Origin: Mizugakiibacter sediminis
Lineage (GTDB): Bacteria; Pseudomonadota; Gammaproteobacteria; Xanthomonadales; Rhodanobacteraceae
Reading direction: 5' to 3'
Assembly: GCF_000953855.2 (NCBI RefSeq)
Contig: NZ_DF970177.1
Coordinates: forward strand, 1-40,904
DNA: 40,904 nucleotides
The position numbers and the translations under genes are program-made. Below, piece after piece: positions 6,488 to 14,181 of this stretch (its first letter is position 1; every line of letters begins with the position of its first letter). The notes under the pieces are model-generated. The model was given only the letters and a program-made list of their open reading frames with translations. It searched no databases and had not been told where the DNA came from.

Positions 6488-9343
6488 ATGTCGAATCCGC
6501 TGATCCAGCGGTCGATCCGTCACGCCCTCGCGTCGCGTGGCCTCGGCAAGCTTCCGCTCCTCGTTCCCGCTCTCGCCGCCGCCGCCCCGTTCGCGGCCGC
6601 GGCGCAGGATGCCGTACAGCCTGCCGCGAAGCCGCAGTCGCTGGAGACGATCGTCGTCACCGGTTCGCGCATCCGCCGCGTGGACCTCGAGACCGCGAGC
6701 CCCGTGTTCTCGATCGATCGCGCGCAGATCCAGCAGTCGGGCAAGGTCACCCTCGGCGATCTGGTGCAGCAGATTCCGGCGATCTCCGGCAATGCCAACA
6801 ATCCGCAGGTGAACAACGGCGGCGGCGACGGCGCATCGCGCGTTTCCCTGCGCGGCCTCGGCGACCAGCGCACGCTGGTGCTGGTCAACGGCCAGCGCGT
6901 GGTCGACGGCGACGTCAACGCCATTCCCGCGGCCATGGTCGAGCGCGTGGAAGTCCTCAAGGACGGCGCTTCGGCCGTGTACGGCTCCGACGCCATCGCC
7001 GGCGTGGTCAACTTCATCCTGCGCTCGAATTACCAGGGCGCGGAGTTCGCCGCCAACTACGGCGTGTCCGCGCGCGGCGACGGCGCGCGCAAGGGCTATA
7101 CCCTGGCCTTCGGCCAGAGCGGCGACCAGGGCAGCGTGATCGGCGGCGTCGGTTACGACCACTTCGACGCGGTCAGTGCCTCCAGCCGCGACTTCTCGAA
7201 GGCGACCTACAACCTCCGTCACGGCCAGAAGGTCACCTCCGGTTCTTTTGCATCGGTCAGCGGCCTGATCTTCGCGCCGCAGTTCGCCAACTGCCCGAAC
7301 CAGTTTGGCGCAGGCACGTACGACCCGTCCGCACCCGGCGGCAACGGCATTCCCGCCGGCTACCGCTGCTACGTGGACCCGTCGGCTTCCGGTCCGGGCG
7401 ACACCTACAACTATCAGGCGACCAACCTGATCCTGACGCCGCAGGAGCGCACGCACGCGTTCATGCAGGCGAAGTATCGCCTCAACGACGACATCGAAGC
7501 GTTCCTGGACGTCTTCCACAACAGAACGACGTCCGAATCGCAGCTCGCCCCGGAGCCGCTGGACTTCGCCGGCGAGGGCATCACCCTGTCGGCGGGCAAT
7601 CCGAACAATCCGTTCGGCGTGCCGATTGGCGGTGACGGCTCGGTCGGCGATCTCGCCATCCGCATGTTCGCGCTGGGCAACCGCCAGTTGCATTACACGA
7701 CCACCAGCGATCAGGCGGTGGCCGGTCTGAAGGGCGGCGTCGGCGACACCAGCTGGCAGTGGGAAGCCGATTTGAACTACGGCCACTACAGCCAGTTGGG
7801 CCAGTCCTACGGCTATCTCGACACCGCCGGCCTCGTCGCCGACGGCTCGCTGGGCGACAACTGCGTGCAGGGCAGTTCGGCCAAGGGCGGCTGCCTGAAC
7901 ATCTTCAACCAGAAAGACCCGGCCACCGCGGCGCTGCTCAAGCTGTATGCGGCGAATCCGTTCTACAACACGCTGTACACCATGCGTCAGGCCGAGGTCA
8001 GCGCGAACGGCGAGCTGTTCGAACTGCCCGCGGGTGCGGTCAGCCTGGCGGCGGGCGGCACCTACCGCAAGGAATACCAGCACTACATGGTCGACTACAT
8101 CGCCGTAGCCGACCCCGAGACCGGCAACTGCAAGATCCAGTCGGAAGCGTGCTCGACGCCCAACCAGGGCGGCTTCAGTGTCAAGGAGGCCTACGCGGAA
8201 CTGTTCCTGCCGGTACTGAAGGACCTGCCGTTCGCCAAGGTCGTCAACGTGACGATCGGCAGCCGCTACTCTGACTACAACCTGGCGGGCAACACCACCA
8301 ACAGCAAGCTCGCCGTCGAGTGGCGTCCGATCGACGACCTGCTGCTGCGCGGCACGGTGGCCGCGGTGTTCCGCGCGCCAAACATCAACGAGCTGTATGC
8401 CGGCGCGGCGACTTCGTTCGACACCTACACCACGCCGTGCGGCCCGAACGACGCCGTCGATCCTGTGCACGGCCGCGCCTGCGTGGGCGGCGGCCTGTCG
8501 CGTTCGGGCGACCAGATCCAGACGCTGATCTCCGGTGCGATCCCGGCCGGCGGCACGCTCCGGCCGGAGAAGGGCAAGTCCTTCGACTGGGGCTTCGTCT
8601 ACGACCCGCACTGGCTGGAAGGCTTCTCGGCCAACGTCGATCTGTGGCGGATCTACCTGACCGACCTGATCGTGCGCCCGACGGCGCAGACCGTGGTCGA
8701 CATGTGCTACACGAACCCGAACAGCGCGTACTGCGACAACATCACGTGGCTCGGCAACGGTGCGATCAACATCGTCAAGGCGCCGTACACCAACCTGGGG
8801 CGTCTCGACACGCGTGGCGTGGACATGGGCTTCAAGTACCGCCTGCCCGAGACCCGCTACGGCAACTTCGCGCTGTCGCTCGACAGCACGTACATCGCGC
8901 AGTACGACAACGACCAGACCCCGGGCCTGCCCGGCGACGTGGTCAGCCACGTGGCCGCTCACTACAACAGCCAGTACGGCAACTACGCGCGCTGGCGCGC
9001 GCTGGCGGGCGTGAACTGGAACCTGGGCGCCTGGTCGGCGGCGTGGAACCTGCGCTACATCGGTCCGCTCAGCGTCGGCAGCGCCGACCTGTCGCAGGGC
9101 TACTCGGCCGACCAGAAGGTGCCGGGCGTGGTGCTGCGCTTCGGCGCGCAGGTCTACAACAACTTCAGCGTGGGCTACGACCTCAAGGCGTTCAACAGCC
9201 GCATCGACATGGGCGTCGACAACGCCTTCGACAAGCAGCCGCCGCTGATGTACCAGAACAACGTCGAGAACGCGAACACCGACGTCAACACGTACGACAC
9301 GCTGGGCCGCTACTGGTGGGGCCGCGTGACCGTCAAGTTCTGA
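6488..9343 (+). CDS. TonB-dependent outer-membrane receptor
   Basis: A 951-residue TonB-dependent receptor. A long signal peptide (about residues 1-40, ending AAPFAAAAQD) precedes a TonB-box/plug start at ETIVVTGSRI (53-62). The plug domain follows (LGDLVQQIPAISGN, the SLRGLGDQRTLVLVNGQRV block, VERVEVLKDGASAVYGSDAI and AGVVNFILR). The rest is a 22-strand barrel rich in aromatic-ending strands, with receptor signatures such as AAVFRAPNINELY and LRPEKGKSFDWG. It ends YWWGRVTVKF with the terminal Phe expected for outer-membrane insertion. The length is typical of Lysobacterales receptors that take up peptides, glycans or siderophores; the ligand cannot be predicted. A strong terminator follows. 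The convergent secreted amidohydrolase could process the same nutrient. Confidence 0.95.
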   Translation: MSNPLIQRSIRHALASRGLGKLPLLVPALAAAAPFAAAAQDAVQPAAKPQSLETIVVTGSRIRRVDLETASPVFSIDRAQIQQSGKVTLGDLVQQIPAISGNANNPQVNNGGGDGASRVSLRGLGDQRTLVLVNGQRVVDGDVNAIPAAMVERVEVLKDGASAVYGSDAIAGVVNFILRSNYQGAEFAANYGVSARGDGARKGYTLAFGQSGDQGSVIGGVGYDHFDAVSASSRDFSKATYNLRHGQKVTSGSFASVSGLIFAPQFANCPNQFGAGTYDPSAPGGNGIPAGYRCYVDPSASGPGDTYNYQATNLILTPQERTHAFMQAKYRLNDDIEAFLDVFHNRTTSESQLAPEPLDFAGEGITLSAGNPNNPFGVPIGGDGSVGDLAIRMFALGNRQLHYTTTSDQAVAGLKGGVGDTSWQWEADLNYGHYSQLGQSYGYLDTAGLVADGSLGDNCVQGSSAKGGCLNIFNQKDPATAALLKLYAANPFYNTLYTMRQAEVSANGELFELPAGAVSLAAGGTYRKEYQHYMVDYIAVADPETGNCKIQSEACSTPNQGGFSVKEAYAELFLPVLKDLPFAKVVNVTIGSRYSDYNLAGNTTNSKLAVEWRPIDDLLLRGTVAAVFRAPNINELYAGAATSFDTYTTPCGPNDAVDPVHGRACVGGGLSRSGDQIQTLISGAIPAGGTLRPEKGKSFDWGFVYDPHWLEGFSANVDLWRIYLTDLIVRPTAQTVVDMCYTNPNSAYCDNITWLGNGAINIVKAPYTNLGRLDTRGVDMGFKYRLPETRYGNFALSLDSTYIAQYDNDQTPGLPGDVVSHVAAHYNSQYGNYARWRALAGVNWNLGAWSAAWNLRYIGPLSVGSADLSQGYSADQKVPGVVLRFGAQVYNNFSVGYDLKAFNSRIDMGVDNAFDKQPPLMYQNNVENANTDVNTYDTLGRYWWGRVTVKF

Positions 9344-9366
9344 CCGGAAGCAGAACGGCACATTCG

Positions 9367-9397
9367 AGCCGCGCGGCGCGAGCCGCGCGGCTTTTTT
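9367..9397 (+). terminator. Rho-independent terminator of the TonB-receptor gene
   Basis: A perfect 11-bp stem (AGCCGCGCGGC / GCCGCGCGGCT) with a GCGA tetraloop is followed by a run of six T residues, 24 bases after the receptor stop codon. It is the cleanest intrinsic terminator in the window. It sits between convergent genes; the opposite strand has no T-run, so it acts mainly for the plus strand. Confidence 0.88.
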
Positions 9398-9400
9398 GCT

Positions 9401-10834
9401 TCAGCGTGTGCCGACGTCGCCGCGCACGCTGTCGCGCAGCTTCGCCGCGTCGTAGCCGATGCCGTCCTTGAACACCCACTGCACCTTGCGCAGCGCGCGC
9501 GGATCGTGGGTGGGATCGCCGTCGATCACGCTCAGGTCGGCGCGCTTGCCGACGGCGACGCTGCCGGTTTCCCCGTCGATGTGCAGGAACTTCGCGCCGT
9601 TCAGCGTTGCCACCTGCACCGCCTGCGGCAACGTCAGGCCGGCCTCGACCAGCAGTTCGACCTCGCGCGCGTTGGAGTAGCCGGGCACCACGCCGCCGTT
9701 GCCGGTCGGGTCGGTGCCGCTGACCAGCAGGCCGCCGGCGTCAAGGAATGCCTTCTCGAAGGCCATGCCGTGCTTGAACGCGTCGATCGCGGTCTGTGAG
9801 TGGCCCGCAGTCACGGCGGCGTAGGCGCGCAGGTAGTTGTCGCGCGCTTGTGCGGACATCAGGTCGAGCACGCCGGCAGGCAGCGGCGGTCGGCCTGGGG
9901 TGAACGCCTCGAACACCGGCAGGGTCGAGGTCAGCGCGACGCGGCGCGCGACCAGCGTGCGGATCAGCGCCTGCGCCTGCGGACCCTGCACGTCAAGCGC
10001 GGCGATCGACTTCGCCACCTCGGCGTAGGGCGGGCAGCGGTCCGGCTGCTTGTCCTTGACGAAATCGGTGGCGACGAACACGCCGTGTTCGAGGTCGTCG
10101 ATGCCGAGGGCCGCCGCTTCCGCGAGCGTCACCGAGCAGAGATGCCCGGTGACGCGCGCGCCGTGCGCGTGCGCCTCGTCGATCACCGCCTTCAGCGTCT
10201 TGCGGCTGATCGTGGTGTAGGTCTTGAAGTCGCGCGCGCCGAGGTCGATCCAGTGGCGCACTTCCTCGCGCGCGCTGCGCGGCGTGCCGAAGTCCGGCAC
10301 CTGCATGATCGGGAATTCGGGACTGGCGGCGGTGAGGTAGGGGCCGGTGAAGAAGATATGCGGCCCGACCGCGCGGCCGGCGTCGATCCATTGCTTGATG
10401 CCGAGGTCGGCGTACGGGTTGATGCTGCCGGCGGTGCGCATGGTGGTGACGCCGCCGGCGAGGTACAGCCGCGGGAAGCTGTACGGCATGCTGGCGTAGG
10501 ACAGCCGCCCGGTCGGATAGAACAGGTGCTCGTGCAGCATCACGTAGCCGGGCAGCAGGGTCTTGCCGGCGAGGTCGATGCGCCGGGCTTCGGCCGGGAT
10601 CGCCACGCTGCCGTCGTCGCCGACCGCGGCGATGCGGCCGTCGCGGATCAGCACGGTGACGTGCGCGCGCGGCGCCGCGCCGGTGCCGTCGATCAGTCGC
10701 GCGCCGGTCAGCGCCAGCACCTTGGCGTCGTAGGCGACGAAGTCGTGCGGATCGACGCCGGGCGGCTGGTCGGACGCGGCCGTGGCGCCGACCACGAGCG
10801 ACAGACCGAGACAGAGCGCGAGCAGACGATTCAT
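9401..10834 (-). CDS. Secreted amidohydrolase family protein (carboxylated-lysine, prolidase-like type)
   Basis: A 477-residue metal-dependent hydrolase with an N-terminal signal peptide (MNRLLALCLGLSLVVGATAA), so it acts outside the cytoplasm. Amidohydrolase-superfamily metal ligands can be placed: H101 and H103 in LHEHLFYP, K204 in DFKTYTTIS (the likely carboxylated lysine), H231 in GHL, H250 in DLEHG and D375 in SGTDPTG. The C-terminal KRADLSVIDGDPT segment is the usual return of the small beta domain. The lysine-bridged binuclear layout recalls bacterial Xaa-Pro/Xaa-Arg dipeptidases and related imidazolonepropionase-like proteins, but the substrate is not deducible. It converges on the TonB-dependent receptor gene 57 bp away. 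A functional pairing (external hydrolysis plus uptake) is an inference. Confidence 0.9.
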   Translation of the reverse strand: MNRLLALCLGLSLVVGATAASDQPPGVDPHDFVAYDAKVLALTGARLIDGTGAAPRAHVTVLIRDGRIAAVGDDGSVAIPAEARRIDLAGKTLLPGYVMLHEHLFYPTGRLSYASMPYSFPRLYLAGGVTTMRTAGSINPYADLGIKQWIDAGRAVGPHIFFTGPYLTAASPEFPIMQVPDFGTPRSAREEVRHWIDLGARDFKTYTTISRKTLKAVIDEAHAHGARVTGHLCSVTLAEAAALGIDDLEHGVFVATDFVKDKQPDRCPPYAEVAKSIAALDVQGPQAQALIRTLVARRVALTSTLPVFEAFTPGRPPLPAGVLDLMSAQARDNYLRAYAAVTAGHSQTAIDAFKHGMAFEKAFLDAGGLLVSGTDPTGNGGVVPGYSNAREVELLVEAGLTLPQAVQVATLNGAKFLHIDGETGSVAVGKRADLSVIDGDPTHDPRALRKVQWVFKDGIGYDAAKLRDSVRGDVGTR

Positions 10835-10870
10835 GCGGATCTCCCCGGAGGCGAAGCGTGGCGCGGCGAT

Positions 10871-11335
10871 TCAGTCCGCGCGGCGGCGATAGTCGCCGGT
10901 CAGGAAGGCGGCGAAGGCGTCCTGGCCGGGCAGGCGCGTCTCGATGGCGAAACCGAGGCGGTCGCCGCCGGCATGGTAGGCATAGCGCGCCTCGCCGCGC
11001 GGCGTGCTTTTCGCCAGGCGCAGCACGTCGCCGTCCCACCGGCCGCGTGCCGGTTCCGGCGGGAAGCCGGCGCTGTCGAACCACCACCACAGCACGTCGC
11101 CGCCGGCCGGGTCGAGCATCATCACGCCGTGGGCGCGGAAGGCGACGCGGCCGTCGCGCGTCTGCTCGTAGTCCTGCAGCAGCATCAGGCCGTCGACGGC
11201 CATGCGGCAGACGAGGCGCCCGCGCGCGACGCCGGCTGCGGCCCAGGGCGAGGGCGCCAGGCGTTCCTCGCCCTCCCAGACGCCGGCGAGGCGGGCGAGC
11301 TGCGCGTGCGCGGGACCGGGTTGCGGCATGTCCAT
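10871..11335 (-). CDS. DUF1579-like (lipocalin-like) protein
   Basis: A 154-residue protein resembling the DUF1579 family: it opens with LARLAGVWEGEERLAPSPW, then has a repeated strand pattern (MAVDGLMLLQDYEQ, HGVMMLDPAGGDVLWWWFDS) and ends in a basic tail. The family has no established reaction; the all-beta pattern suggests a ligand-binding barrel. The start at 11335 (MDMPQPG) is chosen over an upstream ATG at 11383 because GGGAG lies six to seven bases before it and the homology begins about 10 residues in. It is 36 bp upstream of the amidohydrolase on the same strand, so the two could be co-transcribed. There is no signal peptide. Confidence 0.75.
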   Translation of the reverse strand: MDMPQPGPAHAQLARLAGVWEGEERLAPSPWAAAGVARGRLVCRMAVDGLMLLQDYEQTRDGRVAFRAHGVMMLDPAGGDVLWWWFDSAGFPPEPARGRWDGDVLRLAKSTPRGEARYAYHAGGDRLGFAIETRLPGQDAFAAFLTGDYRRRAD

Positions 11336-11476
11336 CGGAGGCTCCCTGGTGCGAAGACGCCGGCCATTCTGGCATTGCCGCACGGTCCGCGCGAAGCGCG
11401 CGCCGGCGGCGACGGACGCAGCGGCGCTCGGCTATGCTGTCGGCGGACTTTCGCCTGATCCGACCGCCGATACGCC

Positions 11477-11977
11477 ATGCCGCCCATCCCCGTTTCCGCC
11501 TGGCTCGATCCGGACTGGGTGCGTTTCATCGAGGGCGGCGTCTCCATCACCGTCGCCTCGCGCGACGCCGCCAACGTGCCGACGCTGAGCAAGGGCTACG
11601 GCTGCCGGGTGCTGGACGGCGATCGCGGCGTGCGCATCCTGGTGGTGGGTTCGCAGTCGATGGAGCTGCTGCGCGACATCGAGACCGGCGGCGCGGTGGC
11701 GGCGGTGTTCGCCGAGGTCGGCACGCACCGCGCGCTGCAGCTGAAGGGCACGGACGCGCGCGTGGAAATGGCCGACGCCGAAGATCGCGAGCACGCCCGG
11801 CGCTACTGCGAAGGCTTCAGCCGCAACCTCGTCGCGCTGGGCTTCGCGCCCGGCCTGCTGCAGGGGTTCTTCGAGTACGCCGCCGACGACCTGCGCGTGG
11901 TGGCGTTCGTGCCCGTCGAGGCGTTCCTGCAGACGCCCGGCCCCAAGGCCGGATCGAAGATCGGGAGCGCGCCGTGA
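11477..11977 (+). CDS. Pyridoxamine 5'-phosphate oxidase-like (flavin split-barrel) protein
   Basis: A 166-residue protein that looks like a PPOX-type split barrel: SITVASRDAANVPTLSKGYG is the typical second-strand region (an ... ASR..NVP ... motif), followed by ILVVGSQSMELLRDIETGGA and VAAVFAEVGTHRALQLKG. Such proteins usually bind FMN, F420 or haem, but cofactor-contact residues cannot be confirmed by eye. The stop codon overlaps the GTG start of the next gene (GTGA), which shows translational coupling. The partner itself begins with another PPOX domain, so the pair may form a heteromeric flavin-binding unit. No clear promoter box was found in the 141-bp upstream gap. Confidence 0.72.
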   Translation: MPPIPVSAWLDPDWVRFIEGGVSITVASRDAANVPTLSKGYGCRVLDGDRGVRILVVGSQSMELLRDIETGGAVAAVFAEVGTHRALQLKGTDARVEMADAEDREHARRYCEGFSRNLVALGFAPGLLQGFFEYAADDLRVVAFVPVEAFLQTPGPKAGSKIGSAP

Positions 11978-13320
11978 GCACGACGCTGGACGCGATCCGC
12001 GCCTGCCTGGACGGCGCCATCCCGGCGGTGATCGCCACCTGCGCGCCGGACGGCACGCCCAACGTCGCCTACGCCTCGCAGGTCGAGATCGTCGACTGCG
12101 ACCACGTCGCGCTGTCCTTCCAGTTCTTCAACAAGACACATCAGAACGTGCTGGCGCACCCGCTGGCGACGGTGCTGGTGATCCACCCGCAGACCGCCGC
12201 GCGCTACCGCCTGTACCTGCGCTTCGAACGCACCGAGACCGAGGGCGCGCTGTTCCAGCGCATGAAGGCGCGTCTCGCCGGCATCGCCTCGCACACCGGC
12301 ATGAGCGGCGTGTTCCGCCTGCTCGGCGCGGACATCTACCGCGTGCTGCGCATCGAGCGCATCGACGCGCCGGAGCGCCGTCGCCAGGACGCCGAGCGCA
12401 ACCTGCTGCCGGCGGTGCGCCTGCTGACGCAGCGGATCGCCGCAGCGACCGACATGGACGCGCTGTTCGAGCAGACGCTGGACGGGCTCGACCGCCACTT
12501 CGGCGTGGGGCACGCGATGATCCTGCTGTGCGACCGCGCGCGCACGCGGCTGTACACGGTCGCCAGCCGCGGCTACGCCGCTTCCGGCGTCGGCTCGGAG
12601 ATTCCGTTCGGCGCCGGCATCGTCGGCGTGGTCGCCCAGTACCGCACCTCGATCCGCATCAACCACAAGGCCGCGGAATACGCCTACGGGCGCGCCGTGC
12701 GCGAGGCGGCGCTGGGCGAGGGCGCGGCGGACGCGCTGGAGACGGCGATCCCGTTCCCCGGCCTCGCCGAACCCGGCAGCCAGCTGGCGGTGCCGGTCGA
12801 GGCCGGCGGCGAGCTGCTCGGCGTGCTGTACGCGGAAAGCGCGCAGGACCTGCGCTTCAGCCACGACGACGAAGACGCGCTCGGCGCGGTCGCCGCGGCG
12901 CTGGGCGTCGTCGTGCGCGCGTTGCGCGACGAAGCGGAGAGCGAAGAGGCGGCGGAAGCCTCGGCGCCGGCGGCGCCGGCCGCCGACGTCGAGCCGGTGA
13001 CGGTGCGGCGCTACCGGCGCGACAACAGCATCTTTCTCGGCGACGACTACCTGATCAAGGGCGTCGCCGGCGCGATCCTGTGGCGGCTGCTGAGCGGCTA
13101 CGTGCAGGACGGCCGCGTCGACTACAGCAACCGCGAGCTGCGCCTCGACCCGGCGATCGGCCTGCCCGACGTGGTCGACAATCTGGAAGCGCGGCTGATC
13201 CTGCTGGCCAAGCGCCTGTCCGAGCGCGCCGATTGGCTCGGCATCGACAAGACCGGGCGCGGCCGCTTCCGCCTGCGCGTCGCCCGCCCGGTGCAGCTGG
13301 TCGAGCACGCCGCGGGCTGA
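11974..13320 (+). CDS. PPOX-GAF-winged-helix fusion protein (putative redox/gas-responsive regulator)
   Basis: A 448-residue protein starting with GTG, overlapping the preceding stop by four bases. Three parts can be seen. Residues ~8-128 are a PPOX-like split barrel (IPAVIATCAPDGTPNVAYAS and LSFQFFNKTHQNV are typical strand blocks). Residues ~160-315 form a GAF domain (LDRHFGVGHAMILLCD, then IPFGAGIVGVVA and SQLAVPVEAGGELLGVLYAE). After an acidic/Ala-rich linker (320-342), residues ~343-440 look like an OmpR/PhoB-style winged helix: GAILWRLLSGYV, NRELRL, a DVVDNLEARLILLAKRL recognition-like helix and the GRGRFRL wing. I infer a cytoplasmic sensor-regulator with flavin or haem at one or both sensor domains. 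It has no receiver or kinase domain, so it would be a one-component system. The hemerythrin gene converges on it. Confidence 0.8.
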   Translation: MSTTLDAIRACLDGAIPAVIATCAPDGTPNVAYASQVEIVDCDHVALSFQFFNKTHQNVLAHPLATVLVIHPQTAARYRLYLRFERTETEGALFQRMKARLAGIASHTGMSGVFRLLGADIYRVLRIERIDAPERRRQDAERNLLPAVRLLTQRIAAATDMDALFEQTLDGLDRHFGVGHAMILLCDRARTRLYTVASRGYAASGVGSEIPFGAGIVGVVAQYRTSIRINHKAAEYAYGRAVREAALGEGAADALETAIPFPGLAEPGSQLAVPVEAGGELLGVLYAESAQDLRFSHDDEDALGAVAAALGVVVRALRDEAESEEAAEASAPAAPAADVEPVTVRRYRRDNSIFLGDDYLIKGVAGAILWRLLSGYVQDGRVDYSNRELRLDPAIGLPDVVDNLEARLILLAKRLSERADWLGIDKTGRGRFRLRVARPVQLVEHAAG

Positions 13321-13330
13321 GCCCGCGGCG
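13308..13330 (+). terminator. GC hairpin with the stop codon in its loop
   Basis: A perfect 10-bp inverted repeat (CGCCGCGGGC / GCCCGCGGCG) encloses only TGA, the stop codon of the PPOX-GAF gene. No T-tract follows. It lies in the 13-bp gap between convergent genes, so it may act as a bidirectional attenuator or 3'-end stabiliser; intrinsic termination is uncertain. Confidence 0.4.
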
Positions 13331-13333
13331 CGT

Positions 13334-14035
13334 TCACGCGGCGATGCCGGCCGCCGCCTCGTCGAGGCCGAGCGCAGCGCGCAGCTTGTCCTGCTCGTGC
13401 GCGTCCAGCAGCGGCATCAGCATCGCCAGCACGCCGGCGAAGGCCGGCTCCGGCATGCCGGCGCGCATGCGCGCGAGGAACTGCACGCGCTCGCCGTGCG
13501 CCAGCGCCGGCACGATCAGACGCAGCGCGCGCGGCCGCTTGGCCTCGGGGATGGAGGCGACCAGCGCCTGCTCGATCGCCAGCAGCTCCGCGTCGCCGTA
13601 GTGCGTCCACAGCACGGCGTTGTTGTGTTCCTCCTCGAAGCGCATGTGCGTCAGGTTCTCGGCGACGAAGGTGGAGAACGCGAGGTAGAGCCGATGCGCC
13701 AGCTCGGCGCGCTCGTGCCCGCGGCTGATGGCCACGTGCGAGCACAGCGCGTGCAGGGCGGCGATCTCGGCCTGGTGGTGCGCGTGCTCGATGGTGGCGG
13801 CGTCGGCGGAGCCGGGCGCGCGCGCTTCCATCGCGGCGTGCACGAAGCGGTTCTCGTGTTCGAGATGGTCGAGGCAGAGGTCGAGCAGGTCGCCGACCAG
13901 GTCGAGGGTGGCTTCGACCTGCCCGGCGTCGTTGCAGTCCATGCGGCCCAGGGCGGTCAGGGCTTCGGCCATGCGGGCGCGCAGGCCCTTGTGGATCGGG
14001 CCGTACATGTTCATGCGTGCGTTGGCGGCGTTCAT
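13334..14035 (-). CDS. Hemerythrin-domain (HHE) protein
   Basis: A 233-residue protein with a hemerythrin-like four-helix core. Candidate di-iron ligands occur in the right order: H15 (GPIHKGLR), H57/H60/E61 (CLDHLEHENRFVH), H84-H87 (TIEHAHHQAE) and H130 with E134-H137 (LTHMRFEEEHN). Proteins of this type bind O2 or NO and are frequent in low-oxygen and nitrosative-stress regulons. The C-terminal ~70 residues are an additional helical part (PALAHGERVQFLARMRAG, then MLMPLLDAHEQDKLRAAL). ATG codons at 14035 and 14014 are both possible; neither has a clear ribosome-binding site. It ends 13 bp from the convergent PPOX-GAF gene. Direct repeats of 11-bp period lie about 87 bp upstream. Confidence 0.88.
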   Translation of the reverse strand: MNAANARMNMYGPIHKGLRARMAEALTALGRMDCNDAGQVEATLDLVGDLLDLCLDHLEHENRFVHAAMEARAPGSADAATIEHAHHQAEIAALHALCSHVAISRGHERAELAHRLYLAFSTFVAENLTHMRFEEEHNNAVLWTHYGDAELLAIEQALVASIPEAKRPRALRLIVPALAHGERVQFLARMRAGMPEPAFAGVLAMLMPLLDAHEQDKLRAALGLDEAAAGIAA

Positions 14036-14121
14036 GCGTTGCGGGTCCGTCTACTCGAGGAGAGGCGGGCGCGGGAGCGCCCGGCAATGGCCCGCCAGCG
14101 TAGACGCGCGCGGCCGGCGGC

Positions 14122-14165
14122 GTTGCTAAATCGCCGCTAAGCGCTTCCTAAAAGATTCCTATCCG
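14122..14165 (-). promoter_or_regulatory. Four 11-bp direct repeats (CTAA units) upstream of the hemerythrin gene
   Basis: CTAA occurs at 14126, 14137 and 14148 and CTAT at 14159, exactly 11 bp apart each time, so four 11-bp units tile 14122-14165 (units start GTTGCTAA, GCCGCTAA, CTTCCTAA, ATTCCTAT). It is the most AT-rich stretch of this gap. Direct repeats with an 11-bp period are the geometry of PhoB/OmpR-type winged-helix operators, and the neighbouring PPOX-GAF protein ends in such a domain. Binding is inferred, not shown. Confidence 0.5.
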
Positions 14166-14181
14166 GCGCGGCCGCGCGGAT

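Noticed and set aside
6137-9361. A 1074-codon open frame on the minus strand opposite the TonB receptor
   Set aside because: It is the antisense shadow of the receptor gene: Val/Ala/Arg-rich with no recognisable domain, while the plus strand has complete receptor motifs.
10858-11973. Upstream extension of the 820-codon open frame before the PPOX-GAF gene
   Set aside because: The extension has no domain, is Arg-rich and runs antisense to the DUF1579-like gene and over the PPOX gene; the GTG at 11974 is a better start.
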